The translations under genes and the position numbers were made by a program. Shown here one piece after another: positions 1 to 13,238 of a stretch of 64,000 bases of DNA. The stretch's first letter is position 1; each line of letters starts with the position of its first letter. The notes beneath the pieces were generated by a model that made no database searches, was not told the DNA's origin, and was given only the letters and a program-made list of their open reading frames with translations. This DNA is from Roseiarcus sp963770035 (GTDB lineage Bacteria > Pseudomonadota > Alphaproteobacteria > Rhizobiales > Beijerinckiaceae): contig CAVYON010000045.1 of NCBI GenBank assembly GCA_963770035.1, forward strand, positions 1 through 64,000, in the 5' to 3' direction.

Positions 1-742
1 GTGGCCGTCGACTTCGTCGCCCGGGTCGGGGCGACCGACCTTGCGGCCGAATCGGCGCGGCTGATCGAGACCGGCGTCACGCCCCATCTCGCCGCCGACC
101 CGGACCGTCCGACCGGCCGGCTCATCGCGCTCATCGATCCTTTGGGCGAGCGCAGCTTCTTCACCGACCGCGGCGCCAACGAGAGGCTCGAGGCTGCCGA
201 CATTGCCGATGCGCTGGTCGCCGGAGCCGCGCTGATCCACCTCTCCGGCTATTCCTTCTTCGCGCCCTCCCCGCGCGCTGCCGTGCGCGAGGCGATGCGT
301 CGGGCCGGCGCGACCCCCGTCAGCGTCGATCCGGCGTCCTCGGAATTTCTCCGTGAGGTCGGCCCCGGGAATTTTCTCGACTGGACCCGCGGCGCGTCCC
401 TTCTGCTGCCGAACGCCGACGAGGCCGAGGTCTTGGCCGATTCGGCCGACCCTGAGGTCCAGTGCGCCCGGCTCGCGGCGCTGTACCCCCTCGTGGTGAT
501 CCAAGCGCGGCGCGGCCGGCTGCATAGCGGCGGAGGGCGGCCGACGATGGGCGGTCGCCGCGCCGACCACCCAGGCGATCGACGCCACCGGCGCCGGCGA
601 CGCCTTCGCCGCCGCGTTCCTCGCCGCAAGGCTTTCGGGCCTCGAGATCGAGGAGGCCCTTCGCCGCGCGGTCGCGGCCGGCGCGATGGCGACGACCTGG
701 ATCGGTGGACGACCCCAGACGGGGGAGCCGCTTCCCCGCTGA
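1..742 (+). CDS. PfkB-family carbohydrate kinase, 5' partial, frameshifted
   Basis: Probable ATP-dependent sugar or nucleoside kinase of the PfkB/ribokinase fold. The reading frame is open to base 1 and begins in the middle of the substrate domain (LIETGVTP, then PTGRLIALID and a GERSFF stretch), so roughly 40 N-terminal residues lie outside the window. The reading moves from frame 1 to frame 2 near 500-512. In frame 2 the C-terminal PfkB signature DATGAGDAFAAAFLAAR appears at 581-631 and includes the catalytic Asp and anion-hole glycines, and the frame stops at 740-742. Since both halves align as one kinase, I treat the shift as a likely sequence error, not decay. The substrate cannot be told from sequence. 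Confidence 0.8.
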
Positions 743-1180
743 CGCCAATCGGGCCGGCCCGTCGCCTCCTCGGCCGCCTCATGCGGACGGGAAGCGCACA
801 GATTTGCGGGCGCAGCCGATATCAAGGGCTTAGGCGTCAAAGCGTGCAACTTTCGCGGCGCCCTGCAGGCCGCGCAGCTCCTTCGTCCGGCGGCGCCCGC
901 GCGACGAGGCGGGCGCCCGCGCCAGAGCGTCGTTCGCCCACAGCAAATTAATACTAAAGTTATATGTTTTATATCGTTCTTTGCCGATACGGCGCCAGCG
1001 GCCCCGGTCTTGCCAATCGCCCCGGCCGATGGAAACGTTCAAATCCCGTGATAGACTTGAAACCCCCTCATCCTATTCCTAATTCTTGCGAGAAATGAGC
1101 TTGCGAAGACAGAATTCCTTCGGCATTGAACAGGATCAGTATTTCGCCGCGCGCCCCTCTTGTTTACAACGGAGTGTCCC
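743..1180. other. Intergenic region, no gene seen
   Basis: About 440 bases between the kinase and the pirin gene. Short open frames on both strands lack family signatures or ribosome binding sites. An AT-rich patch at about 948-978 stands out from the GC-rich surroundings and is the most likely promoter area for the pirin gene. GGAG at 1171-1174 acts as ribosome binding site for the start at 1181. Confidence 0.5.
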
Positions 1181-2090
1181 ATGTCCATTCGACCTGTCAA
1201 ACGCGTCAACCTCAGCCGTCCCACCATGGAGGGCGCCGGCGTGCGCCTGCGCCGCGCCTTTGGTTTCGGCGACACCTCCGACTTCGATCCGTTCCTGATG
1301 ATGGACGATTTCCGCGGCGACCACCCGGCTGACTATCGCGCCGGCTTTCCCTGGCATCCCCATCGCGGCATCGAGACGATCACCTATGTGCTCGCGGGCT
1401 CCGTCGAACACGGCGACAGCCTCGGCAATCGCGGCAAGCTTGGCGCGGGCGACGTCCAGTGGATGACTGCCGGCAGCGGCATCATGCACCAGGAAATGCC
1501 GGCGGGCGACGCCAAGGGGCGCATGCACGGCTTCCAGTTGTGGGCGAACCTGCCGTCGCGGCTCAAGATGACGAAGCCGCGCTACCAGGACGTTCCCGTC
1601 GACCGCGATCCCCGAAGTCACCGACGACGACGGGACGACGGTGCGCGTCATCTGCGGCGAGTTCTGGGGCAAGACCGGCCCGGTCGACGGCGTCGCCGCC
1701 GAGCCGCGCTATCTCGACGTCACCGTGCCCGCCGGCAAGACCAAGCGGCTCAAGGTCGAGGACTACCGCCAGGCCTTCGCCTACATCTTCGAGGGATCGG
1801 CCGATTTCGCCGACGCCTCCGAGCCGTTCGGCGTGCTGCGGGAGGTCGAAGCAGCGGCCGGGATGTCGCTGGTGCGCGACAAGGTCGGCAACCGCTCGCT
1901 GGTGGTGTTCGGCGCCGGCGACGAGTCGTCGTCTCGCGGGCGACGAGGGCGTTCGCTTCCTGCTGGTCTCCGGCCGCCCCTTGCGCGAGCCGATCGCCTG
2001 GCACGGGCCGATCGTCATGAACACCGAGGCGGAAATCCGTCAGGCGATGATGGACCTGCGCGACGGATCGTTCATCCGGCCCGTTTCTGA
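1181..2090 (+). CDS. Pirin family protein (cupin), frameshifted
   Basis: Pirin-type bicupin protein; family members are Fe-binding cupins, some of them quercetinases or redox-responsive regulators, and the role here is unknown. The start ATG at 1181 follows a GGAG motif. The N-terminal cupin holds the metal-binding HPHRGIETITYV segment, with further His and Glu in SGIMHQEMP. The frame changes near 1595-1600 (frame 2 to 3, entering PEVTDDDGT) and near 1930-1937 (frame 3 to 1, entering GVRFLLVSGRPL). The C-terminus carries the usual pirin ending MNTEAEIRQAMMDLRDGSF. The true stop is probably close to 2090, since frame 1 would otherwise run into the next gene; a third shift may hide it. Confidence 0.75.
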
Positions 2091-2300
2091 CCCGAGGGCG
2101 ATCTCGCGACGATCGCGAATACGCTTGTGGACGGCGGCCGCGCGGGCATGGCCGGGCCCGCCGCGGCGAGGTAAGGTCGGGCGTCCCAACCCGTTCCGAG
2201 CGACCATGAAAAAGCCCGCCGCCATGCGCAAAAAGTCTGCCCGCAAAACTAGCCAAAGGCAACGAAGCGCGCGAGCCCGCTCAATAAGCTGTTTTCGGGC

Positions 2301-3785
2301 GTGGACATGGATCGGATCCGGAGACTGCTGTTCGACGGGTCGTTGAACGAAGAGCGGTCCCTCAAGGAGATGATCGAGGCGTTCCTCGAGGCCGACCCCG
2401 CCGAACTGGACGGCTTTCCGGAGCCGGAGGCGATGTCCGAGCTGTCCGAGGAGTTGGATCGGCTGCGGGTCGACGCCAATGGCGGCGACCCGGGGGCGCG
2501 CGAAGCGCTGACGCACGCCCGCGACATGGTGACGGAAGCGGCGCGACAGGATGACATCCATCCGGCGATCCTGATGATTCTCGGGCGCGTGTTTTCGGGC
2601 GCCCACGTCGACATCGGCGACGCAGCGCGCAAATCGATGGCGCGCATGGTCGCGGCCGGGGTGTTCCACGAACCCGGCGATGCGAGCTATCGCGGTCTCG
2701 TGCAGCCGCTGTTCAACGATCTCGAGGGCGACGACTTCGAACTGCACGAGGAGGTTCGCAGTCTCTCGGCAATCTTTCCCGACGACTACCGGTCGCGCCT
2801 AATCGAGGCTTTCGCCGCCGATCCTGCCGACCGGGCTCGCCGAAGCGCCGTCGGCTTCCTGCTCGACGCGCAGCATTCGAACGCACATGCGGCGATTTGT
2901 GGACTTTCCGCTGCGCGTGGGGAGTTCGACGACATTGCGCGCCGGCGCATTGCGCTGATTCGCCCGTGGCTGTCTTCCGCCCGGCGCGAGGCGCTGGATG
3001 CGGCCTTTCCGGCCGCCGCTCGCGCCAAGGAGCGGAGTGCGGCGCAGGTCATCAGGACGATGGCTTCGGCCTGCGACGGGTCGGGGGCGGCCAGTCTGAT
3101 CGCGACGGTCAAGCGCGGGACCCGCTTCGATGTCGTCGCGCTGATGACAAAACCCTCGGGCCTCGCCGACTCCACCCTGATGGAGAAACTCTCCGAGGCC
3201 GAAGCCGCGCAGATCGAGAGCAGCGCCGTCGGCGCCGTCCCGTCGGCCGAGGCCTCCTTCGAAACATGGCTTCGACTGGTTCGACTGGCGCTGGGACGCA
3301 ATCTCGCCGGCGGCGTGCCGCCGCCTTTCGAATTCGTCCGCGCCGCCGAAGCGCTGGGGCTCGAGTTCCTCGCCCCCGACGTCTCCACGCCAGCCGAGAT
3401 CATCGACTCGCTGCTCGCCGACGGGTCGGATCGGGACGACCCGGAGGCGATCGCCGAGGCGCGCGAAATGGTGCTCGACCTGGACGCGGTGGAGAACTGG
3501 TTCGAAGCCGGCGAGGAGGTCGAAAGCGTTTTGCGGCCGACGAGGAACGTCCAAGAAGGGGCGCGCGCGCTGCTCGAACGCTATCTTGCCGGGCGCCGCG
3601 ATTTCTGGGCGCGGCAATGCGCGCTGAGCGCCGTTGCGCTCGCCGCCGGCGCGCCGCCGGAGGTTTCCCGAAGCCTGGCGATTGCCGGGCGCGACATCCT
3701 TCGCGAAGGGCGCCTCGCCGATATTCCGCTGATCCGCCAAGTCGCCGAGACAAGCGCGACCGTCTTCTTCACCTACCGCAAATGA
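2301..3785 (+). CDS. Hypothetical protein, about 494 residues
   Basis: I do not recognise this protein. It is soluble, without signal peptide or membrane segment, acidic at the start and rich in Ala, Arg and Glu, with long predicted helices that could form a HEAT-like or other helical repeat scaffold. Start is GTG at 2301 or ATG at 2307. An upstream basic stretch beginning at ATG 2206 (MKKPAAMRKK) would join this frame through KATKRASPLNKLFSG if one base were wrong near 2250, so the real protein may be about 30 residues longer. It is followed by a convergent cytochrome b561 gene only 24 bases away. No catalytic motif is visible. Confidence 0.6.
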   Translation: MDMDRIRRLLFDGSLNEERSLKEMIEAFLEADPAELDGFPEPEAMSELSEELDRLRVDANGGDPGAREALTHARDMVTEAARQDDIHPAILMILGRVFSGAHVDIGDAARKSMARMVAAGVFHEPGDASYRGLVQPLFNDLEGDDFELHEEVRSLSAIFPDDYRSRLIEAFAADPADRARRSAVGFLLDAQHSNAHAAICGLSAARGEFDDIARRRIALIRPWLSSARREALDAAFPAAARAKERSAAQVIRTMASACDGSGAASLIATVKRGTRFDVVALMTKPSGLADSTLMEKLSEAEAAQIESSAVGAVPSAEASFETWLRLVRLALGRNLAGGVPPPFEFVRAAEALGLEFLAPDVSTPAEIIDSLLADGSDRDDPEAIAEAREMVLDLDAVENWFEAGEEVESVLRPTRNVQEGARALLERYLAGRRDFWARQCALSAVALAAGAPPEVSRSLAIAGRDILREGRLADIPLIRQVAETSATVFFTYRK

Positions 3786-3809
3786 GCGCGCGCCTGCTCG
3801 TGCGCTCGG

Positions 3810-4298
3810 CTATCGCGCCGGTCGGACCATCCGGGTCATCACGTCGTCGCGCACGATGAAGCGGTGGTAGAGCGCGCCGATCAGATGAAGCGCGAAGAGC
3901 GCGAGAAAGATCGGCCGCATCATCAGGGGATGCAGGTCGGCGAGTTTAGGCAGCCAGAGATAGGCGGCGAGACCGACGAGCGCGCCGAGGATCAAGTCGA
4001 GATAGAGCCCGACGTGGACCGCACCGGCGAGCCATTGCAGCGCCGGATGCTGCTTGGCCGGCGGCGGCGCGCCCTCGGCGTGGCGAAGCCCGAGCCGCCA
4101 GAGCATGACCAAGAGGACCACGACGCCGACGGCGATACGGGCCGTCGCCCAGGCCGGCGCGCCGTTGGCGGGCGGTCCGCCGTGGGCGGCGCGAAACAGG
4201 TCCGTCATCGCGTTGCCGGTTAACCATTGATAGGCGACCAGCGCGAAAACCAGCCAGTGAAGCCCGATCTGCCGCACGCTGTAACCCTTGGCGACCAT
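3810..4298 (-). CDS. Cytochrome b561 family membrane protein
   Basis: Diheme transmembrane cytochrome b of the bacterial b561 type, which moves electrons between quinols or superoxide and other partners in the inner membrane. The 162-residue protein has four hydrophobic helices: around IGLHWLVFALVAYQW, the IAVGVVVLLVMLW stretch, LYLDLILGALVGLAAY and PIFLALFALHLIGALYH. Histidines in the first, third and fourth helices (HWL, HVGLY, HLIGALYH) are the expected haem ligands. The start ATG at 4298-4296 overlaps the stop of the glycosyltransferase upstream (TGATG), so the two are translationally coupled. Length fits the family. Confidence 0.85.
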   Translation of the reverse strand: MVAKGYSVRQIGLHWLVFALVAYQWLTGNAMTDLFRAAHGGPPANGAPAWATARIAVGVVVLLVMLWRLGLRHAEGAPPPAKQHPALQWLAGAVHVGLYLDLILGALVGLAAYLWLPKLADLHPLMMRPIFLALFALHLIGALYHRFIVRDDVMTRMVRPAR

Positions 4299-5512
4299 CA
4301 ACTGCCCCTCTGCCGTAAGGCCTCTGCGTAGACGTTCAGGGTGTCGCCCGTCATCCGCGCCAGCGAATATTGGGCGGCGGCGCGCTCGCGCGACCGCCGG
4401 CGGGTCGCCTCGCGCGCCGACGCGCCGAGCGTCAGGGCCGCTTCGAGCGCGTCCGCGAGCGCGGCGGCGTCTCCAGCCGGGATGAGCCATCCCGAGCGCT
4501 GATCCGGCGGCGCGTGGGGCGGCGCGACGACGATCTCGCTGGCCGCGCCGACCTCGGCGACGATGGTCAGCGCGCCGGCCGCGGCCGCCTCGATCACGGC
4601 GCGCGTCACGCCGTCGGGCGCCCGGGCCGGAAAGACGATCACGCTCGCGGCGACGAAGGCGGCGGGGCGATCAGCCTCAGAGCCGGCGCGTTGAACCATG
4701 TCCTTGACGCCCCGCGAAGCGGCGAGCGCGTCGAGTTCGCGTCCGAACGCGGCCTTCTGCGCGTCGCCCGCCAGCACGAAGCGGACGTCGCCGAGGCCGC
4801 GCTTGGCGATCAGCGCCGCCGCCTCGACGACCAGCGTCGGGCCGCGCCCCGGCGTCAGCCGTCCCGGCGCCAGCACCACCCGTTCGTGCGGCGCGACGCC
4901 CCAGCTTTCGCGCACCTTGGCGACCCGCGATCGGCCGACGGCCTCGGGCCAGAGTTTGGCGACGTCGAGACCCGGCCGCACCACCCGGAGCCGCGTCCGC
5001 GCCAACGGAAAGAGCTCGGCCATCCGCTCGGCGGCATAGTCCGAGGCGGCGATGACGAGATCGCCCTCGGCCAAGGCGGACTTGAAGCTGCTGCGCGGCC
5101 GGCTCGACGGCCCCTCGCCGGGGATCGAAGTCACCAGCGCCCGCTGCAGCCTGCGACAGGCGCGGAGCGCCACCCAGGCCGAGGCGCGTGAGCGCGTATG
5201 GACGAGATCGACCCGCTCGGCCGCCAGCACGCGGGCCAGACGCCGGACGTTGAGCATCATCGCCAGGGGGTTTTCGGTCGCCGCCGGAAACGGCACATGC
5301 AGCGCGCCGATCGCCTGCGCTTCGCTGGCGAGTTCGCCCGGATCGGAGATGACCAGCGCGCGGGCGCCCGCCTCGATCAGCGCCTCGGCGACCGCCAGCG
5401 TGGCGCGCCGATCGCCCCCCGTGGCGAGGGTCGGCGCGATCTGCGCGATCGTCCGCCCCACGAGCGGGGCGTTGGCGCCGCGCCCGAACGGGGAAAGCGG
5501 CTCGACGGTCAC
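4298..5512 (-). CDS. Glycosyltransferase family 4 protein
   Basis: GT-B fold glycosyltransferase, likely acting at the cytoplasmic face of the inner membrane on a cell-surface glycan. The N-terminal domain has the sheet-helix start TIAQIAPTLATGGDRRATL and the DLVHTRSRASAWVA motif. The C-terminal donor-binding domain shows VVLAPGRLTPGRGP and the sugar-nucleotide region with E at AVIEAAAAGALTIVAE. I chose GTG at 5512 (protein starts TVEPLSPFGRG) because the open frame further upstream encodes Arg-rich sequence overlapping the divergent hydrolase; this gives 404 residues, normal for GT4. Donor and acceptor are unknown. It is coupled with the downstream cytochrome b561 gene by overlapping stop and start. 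Confidence 0.8.
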   Translation of the reverse strand: MTVEPLSPFGRGANAPLVGRTIAQIAPTLATGGDRRATLAVAEALIEAGARALVISDPGELASEAQAIGALHVPFPAATENPLAMMLNVRRLARVLAAERVDLVHTRSRASAWVALRACRRLQRALVTSIPGEGPSSRPRSSFKSALAEGDLVIAASDYAAERMAELFPLARTRLRVVRPGLDVAKLWPEAVGRSRVAKVRESWGVAPHERVVLAPGRLTPGRGPTLVVEAAALIAKRGLGDVRFVLAGDAQKAAFGRELDALAASRGVKDMVQRAGSEADRPAAFVAASVIVFPARAPDGVTRAVIEAAAAGALTIVAEVGAASEIVVAPPHAPPDQRSGWLIPAGDAAALADALEAALTLGASAREATRRRSRERAAAQYSLARMTGDTLNVYAEALRQRGS

Positions 5513-5619
5513 GGGCGGCTTCGCTCGGACGCGCCAGCGCGGTAGACAAGGGCCCCGGCGCAGGCGCGGCGAGCGATGACAGCCGTGGCGAAACGCAGCC
5601 TCATGAGGACCGTCTGAAC

Positions 5620-6456
5620 GTGTCGAACGAAGAGCCGAAATTTCACAGTGTGGGAGAACCCCCGCATCGACGACGTATCGCCTTTCGCCGGCGCTGGCCA
5701 GCGCAAAGCGGCAAGCCCGGCCTCGTCTGGTTCTGCGGCTACCGCTCCGACATGGACTCGACCAAGGCGAGCGCGCTCGACGCGGAAGCCGAACGGCTCG
5801 GCCTTGGCCTCCTGCGCTTCGACTATTCCGGCCACGGCCGCTCGGACGGACGGCTCGAGGATGGCGCGGTTTCACAGTGGCTCGAGGAGACGCTGGCGCT
5901 TTTCCGGGCCGAAACCGAGGGGCCGCAGATCCTGCTGGGCTCGTCGATGGGCGGCTATCTGGCGCTGCTCGCCGCGCGCGCCCTCGTGGAGGCCGGCGAG
6001 AGCGATCGGCTCGCGGGCCTCGTCCTGATCGCCCCGGCGGTCGATTTCACCGAGGCGCTGATCTGGGCTCACGCGCCGGAGGAAGGCCGGCGCGCGATCA
6101 TGCAAGACGGCGCGTGGCGGCCGCGCTCGGCCTATTCCGACCAGCCGGACGTCTTTACCCGCGCGCTGATCGAGGACGGCCGCAAGCATCTTTTGTTCGG
6201 CGGCATGATCCGCACCCACTGCCCAGTCGCCGTCCTGCAGGGGATGCGGGACGACTCGGTGCCCTACGCGCATGCGCTCAAGCTGATGGAGCGCCTCGGC
6301 GGCGATCCGGCGACGCTGACCCTGATCAAGGACGGCGATCACCGCCTGTCGCGGCCGCAGGACCTGGAGCTTCTGTTCGGAGCGCTGGAGCGGATGATCG
6401 AGGCGCATGGCGCGCCCGAGTTGCCGGCGCCGATCCTCCCGCTGTTTGGAGACTGA
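5620..6456 (+). CDS. Alpha/beta hydrolase
   Basis: Serine hydrolase of the alpha/beta fold, probably an esterase or thioesterase. The 278-residue protein starts with GTG at 5620. Visible features are the oxyanion-region strand GLVWFCGYRSDMDS, the DYSGHGRSDG loop, the nucleophile elbow GSSMGGYLAL, a late-strand aspartate in GMRDDSVPYAHA and the catalytic His in DGDHRLSRP. Order and spacing match the ABHD10-like group, which includes enzymes that act on acyl-thioesters or acyl-glucuronides. It is divergently oriented to the glycosyltransferase with 107 bases between the starts. Substrate is not predictable. Confidence 0.85.
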   Translation: MSNEEPKFHSVGEPPHRRRIAFRRRWPAQSGKPGLVWFCGYRSDMDSTKASALDAEAERLGLGLLRFDYSGHGRSDGRLEDGAVSQWLEETLALFRAETEGPQILLGSSMGGYLALLAARALVEAGESDRLAGLVLIAPAVDFTEALIWAHAPEEGRRAIMQDGAWRPRSAYSDQPDVFTRALIEDGRKHLLFGGMIRTHCPVAVLQGMRDDSVPYAHALKLMERLGGDPATLTLIKDGDHRLSRPQDLELLFGALERMIEAHGAPELPAPILPLFGD

Positions 6457-6557
6457 GGAAGACGGAGTGGCCTACGGCCGATGGGCCCGGCCTGCGTCAA
6501 GCGCAGAAAACGAAAAAAGCCCCCGGCTCCATGGGCAGGGGGCTCGACAGGTATCGG

Positions 6558-6634
<77 letters not shown>

Positions 6635-6794
6635 GCAATCGGAGAACGGAGGACGGACGACTGTCCGGGTCGTTCCGTTTTCGTGAGGAGGAAGCGCGTT
6701 TGGTGTTTGGGCGTGAGACGGCGGCCATCGGCGGTTTTGCCGATCGTCTGTTCTCCGACGTCCGTCATTTGTTGTCCGATATCCGTCCTTTGCA

Positions 6795-6912
6795 GGCCTG
6801 GCGACGACCTACTCTCCCATGTCTTGAGACAGAGTACCATTGGCGCGAAGGCGTTTGACGGCCGAGTTCGGGATGGGATCGGGTCTGATCGCCTTGCAAG
6901 AGCCACCAGGCC
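6795..6912 (-). rRNA. rrf: 5S ribosomal RNA
   Basis: The minus strand holds a 118-base 5S rRNA with closing stem GGCCTGG/CCAGGCC, the conserved loop CCCATCCCGAACTCGGCCGT and the 3' part ATGGGAGAGTAGGTC. Ends are set from the closing stem and are good to a few bases. It lies about 220 bases after 23S. Confidence 0.95.
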
Positions 6913-7132
6913 GGCAAAGGACGGTTCGGACGACGGAGGACGGGAGACGGAGGACGGAAGAGATGGTTTTCCGTCGCCCGTCGTCCGTCCTCTGACGTCC
7001 GATCGAAGCAAAACTGGTTTGATGTCGCTGACTTGGCGACGGACACGAGGGACGCAGGGACGATCTGTCCTCCGCGCCTGTCATCCGTCGTCCGCGCGCG
7101 CTTTCGCACGCACGCGCCTTGGCGACGAGAGC

Positions 7133-10056
<2,924 letters not shown>

Positions 10057-10505
10057 CTCTCATCGCCAAAGCGCGTTCGTTAACTCGAAGGTTTCAATTT
10101 CAAGGGGGTCTTCCGATCGGCAAATCGGAAGCAAACACACTCTGGCGCGAAAAGACCAGTTTTGCTTCAAACGCATCCGGGGATTCTAGCGGTCAAGCCT
10201 AAACCCACGACTGGTGCTCGAAGGGTCGGATTTGAAGGACAAACCATCAACCAAGCCTCGACCTCACGGCCTGCCCGATCTCGCTCGCCCCATCCGGCCC
10301 TCGACCGAATGCGCTTCCTCTTCACAATGTCAGATATCGAAAGGCCAGCTCCGAACGGAGCCGAACCTTCCAACGCCGCTCCCTCGCAAAGGCCAACGCC
10401 GCGGCTCGACGCCGCTCGCGTCCCTCAAAGGGAACGAAACCGATAAATCTCATCGGAAGATCAGGACCTTTCGCCGGAACGCTCGAACCGCCGCCCCCAA
10501 AAGAC
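10057..10505. other. 16S-23S internal spacer, 23S-proximal part
   Basis: About 450 bases between tRNA-Ala and the 23S 5' end. I see the 23S processing stem arm at its edge, but no further RNA gene or supported protein gene. Confidence 0.6.
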
Positions 10506-10581
10506 TGGTGGAGCCAGACGGGATCGAACCGACGACCTCATGCTTGCAAAGCACGCGCTCTCCCAACTGAGCTATGGCCCC
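10506..10581 (-). tRNA. tRNA-Ala (UGC)
   Basis: A 76-base cloverleaf, minus strand, with anticodon TGC in CTTTGCAAG, acceptor stem GGGGCCA, T-arm GGTTCGATCC and an encoded CCA. It is the standard spacer tRNA of the rrn operon. Confidence 0.97.
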
Positions 10582-10693
10582 TTTAGCCGGCCTCAATCGA
10601 CGCGTAGCGCCGCAAGGCCGAACGAACGCCGCACGTGACGGCGCGAAAGCCAATCGAACGGACCTCGGCGCCGGCGCGTGAGGCGAGCCAGAA

Positions 10694-10770
10694 TGGTGGG
10701 CCTGGGAGGACTTGAACCTCCGACCTCACGCTTATCAAGCGCGCGCTCTAACCAACTGAGCTACAAGCCC
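10694..10770 (-). tRNA. tRNA-Ile (GAU)
   Basis: A 77-base cloverleaf, minus strand, with anticodon GAT in CTTGATAAG, acceptor stem GGGCTTG and an encoded CCA. It is the first spacer tRNA after 16S, as in most bacterial rrn operons. Confidence 0.97.
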
Positions 10771-10957
10771 GGTCGAAAGACTCTGGTCGCGCCCAAAGAA
10801 CGCGCGTCTTCCCTATCCTAATCCTGATGAAGAAAGAGAGACGAAGGCGGCGCAAGTCCCGCAAATGCGGCCTTTGACAAAGCCGCTTGATTCTGAACGG
10901 ACGACAAACCGACCCGCGGGCAAAGCCCTTGGGACAGGTTGATGAGGTCCATGATCC

Positions 10958-12455
<1,498 letters not shown>

Positions 12456-12766
12456 AACTTGAAGATCTCAATCCCGACTGGTCACTCTGGCGCGAGCGTC
12501 TTACCGACGCCCGTCGCTACTCTTGACGAGTTTCCTACACACTTCACGCCCCAAATGGCCCAAAGACCCCAGGACCGTCTCGCGACGTCCCAAAACCCAA
12601 ACCACTCGAAAGCGCATTGGTGTATGAAACGTGACCGTCGTTACGTACCTTCCCTGGCGAATCCCCCGCCAGCCCAAACCCAGCCTCTCAGCCAAATCCA
12701 AACCAACAGAAAAAACCCCAGACGCAAGGACCAACGCCGCCCACGTCTCTCTTCCTTCCGATGAAA

Positions 12767-12779
12767 TTGTCAAACAGCA
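12767..12779 (-). promoter_or_regulatory. boxA-like rRNA antitermination site in the leader
   Basis: The minus strand reads TGCTGTTTGACAA, close to the boxA consensus TGCTCTTTAACA, about 310 bases before 16S in the rrn leader. Such sites recruit NusB/S10 and related factors. The rest of the leader (12456-13041, about 590 bases) shows no supported gene. Confidence 0.6.
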
Positions 12780-13041
12780 AAGAACCGGAAACCCGATCCC
12801 ACAAACCCTGAGCCGACCCGAAGATCGACGGCGAAGAAACGGACCGCGGCGCATGCTCCCTAGGAGCAACCGCTCTCGGATGTCTCGGCCCCTACTCCGC
12901 TGGCGCAGACCGCTCGAAGAGCGGCCAAAAAACGATCAAAACCTCTCTCGCCCGCCTCTCAGCAGGTGGGAGGTTGATCGTTGCGTCTGAAACCAAGATG
13001 GCGACGCCGCCGCAAGTTGCGGCAACGCCGTCGGTGGAGGG

Positions 13042-13070
13042 CGTATAAGGAAGGCGGTTTTAGCTGTCAA
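13042..13070 (-). promoter_or_regulatory. Main rrn promoter
   Basis: On the minus strand a perfect -35 TTGACA (13065-13070) is followed after 17 bases by TATACG (13042-13047). This is a sigma-70 type promoter placed to drive the rrn operon with a leader of about 580 bases. A T-rich tract directly upstream of the -35 may act as an UP element. Confidence 0.75.
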
Positions 13071-13238
13071 ACACTTTTTTGAAAATTTTGTCTCAGGGAT
13101 GTGACTGCGCGCAGAAGCCCGCGTCCGCCGTGGATTCGCCAAGGTTGCGGGCGATGAGCGCGCCTGAGATCGCCGCCGCGAGCGTGATTTGCCTCCATTC
13201 GATCCCGGAGATAACAGTGAGTTCATGGTCCGCAGCGT

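Noticed and set aside
1..742. Treating the PfkB gene as a pseudogene
   Set aside because: Only one shift, both halves conserved, and similar shifts occur in essential genes nearby.
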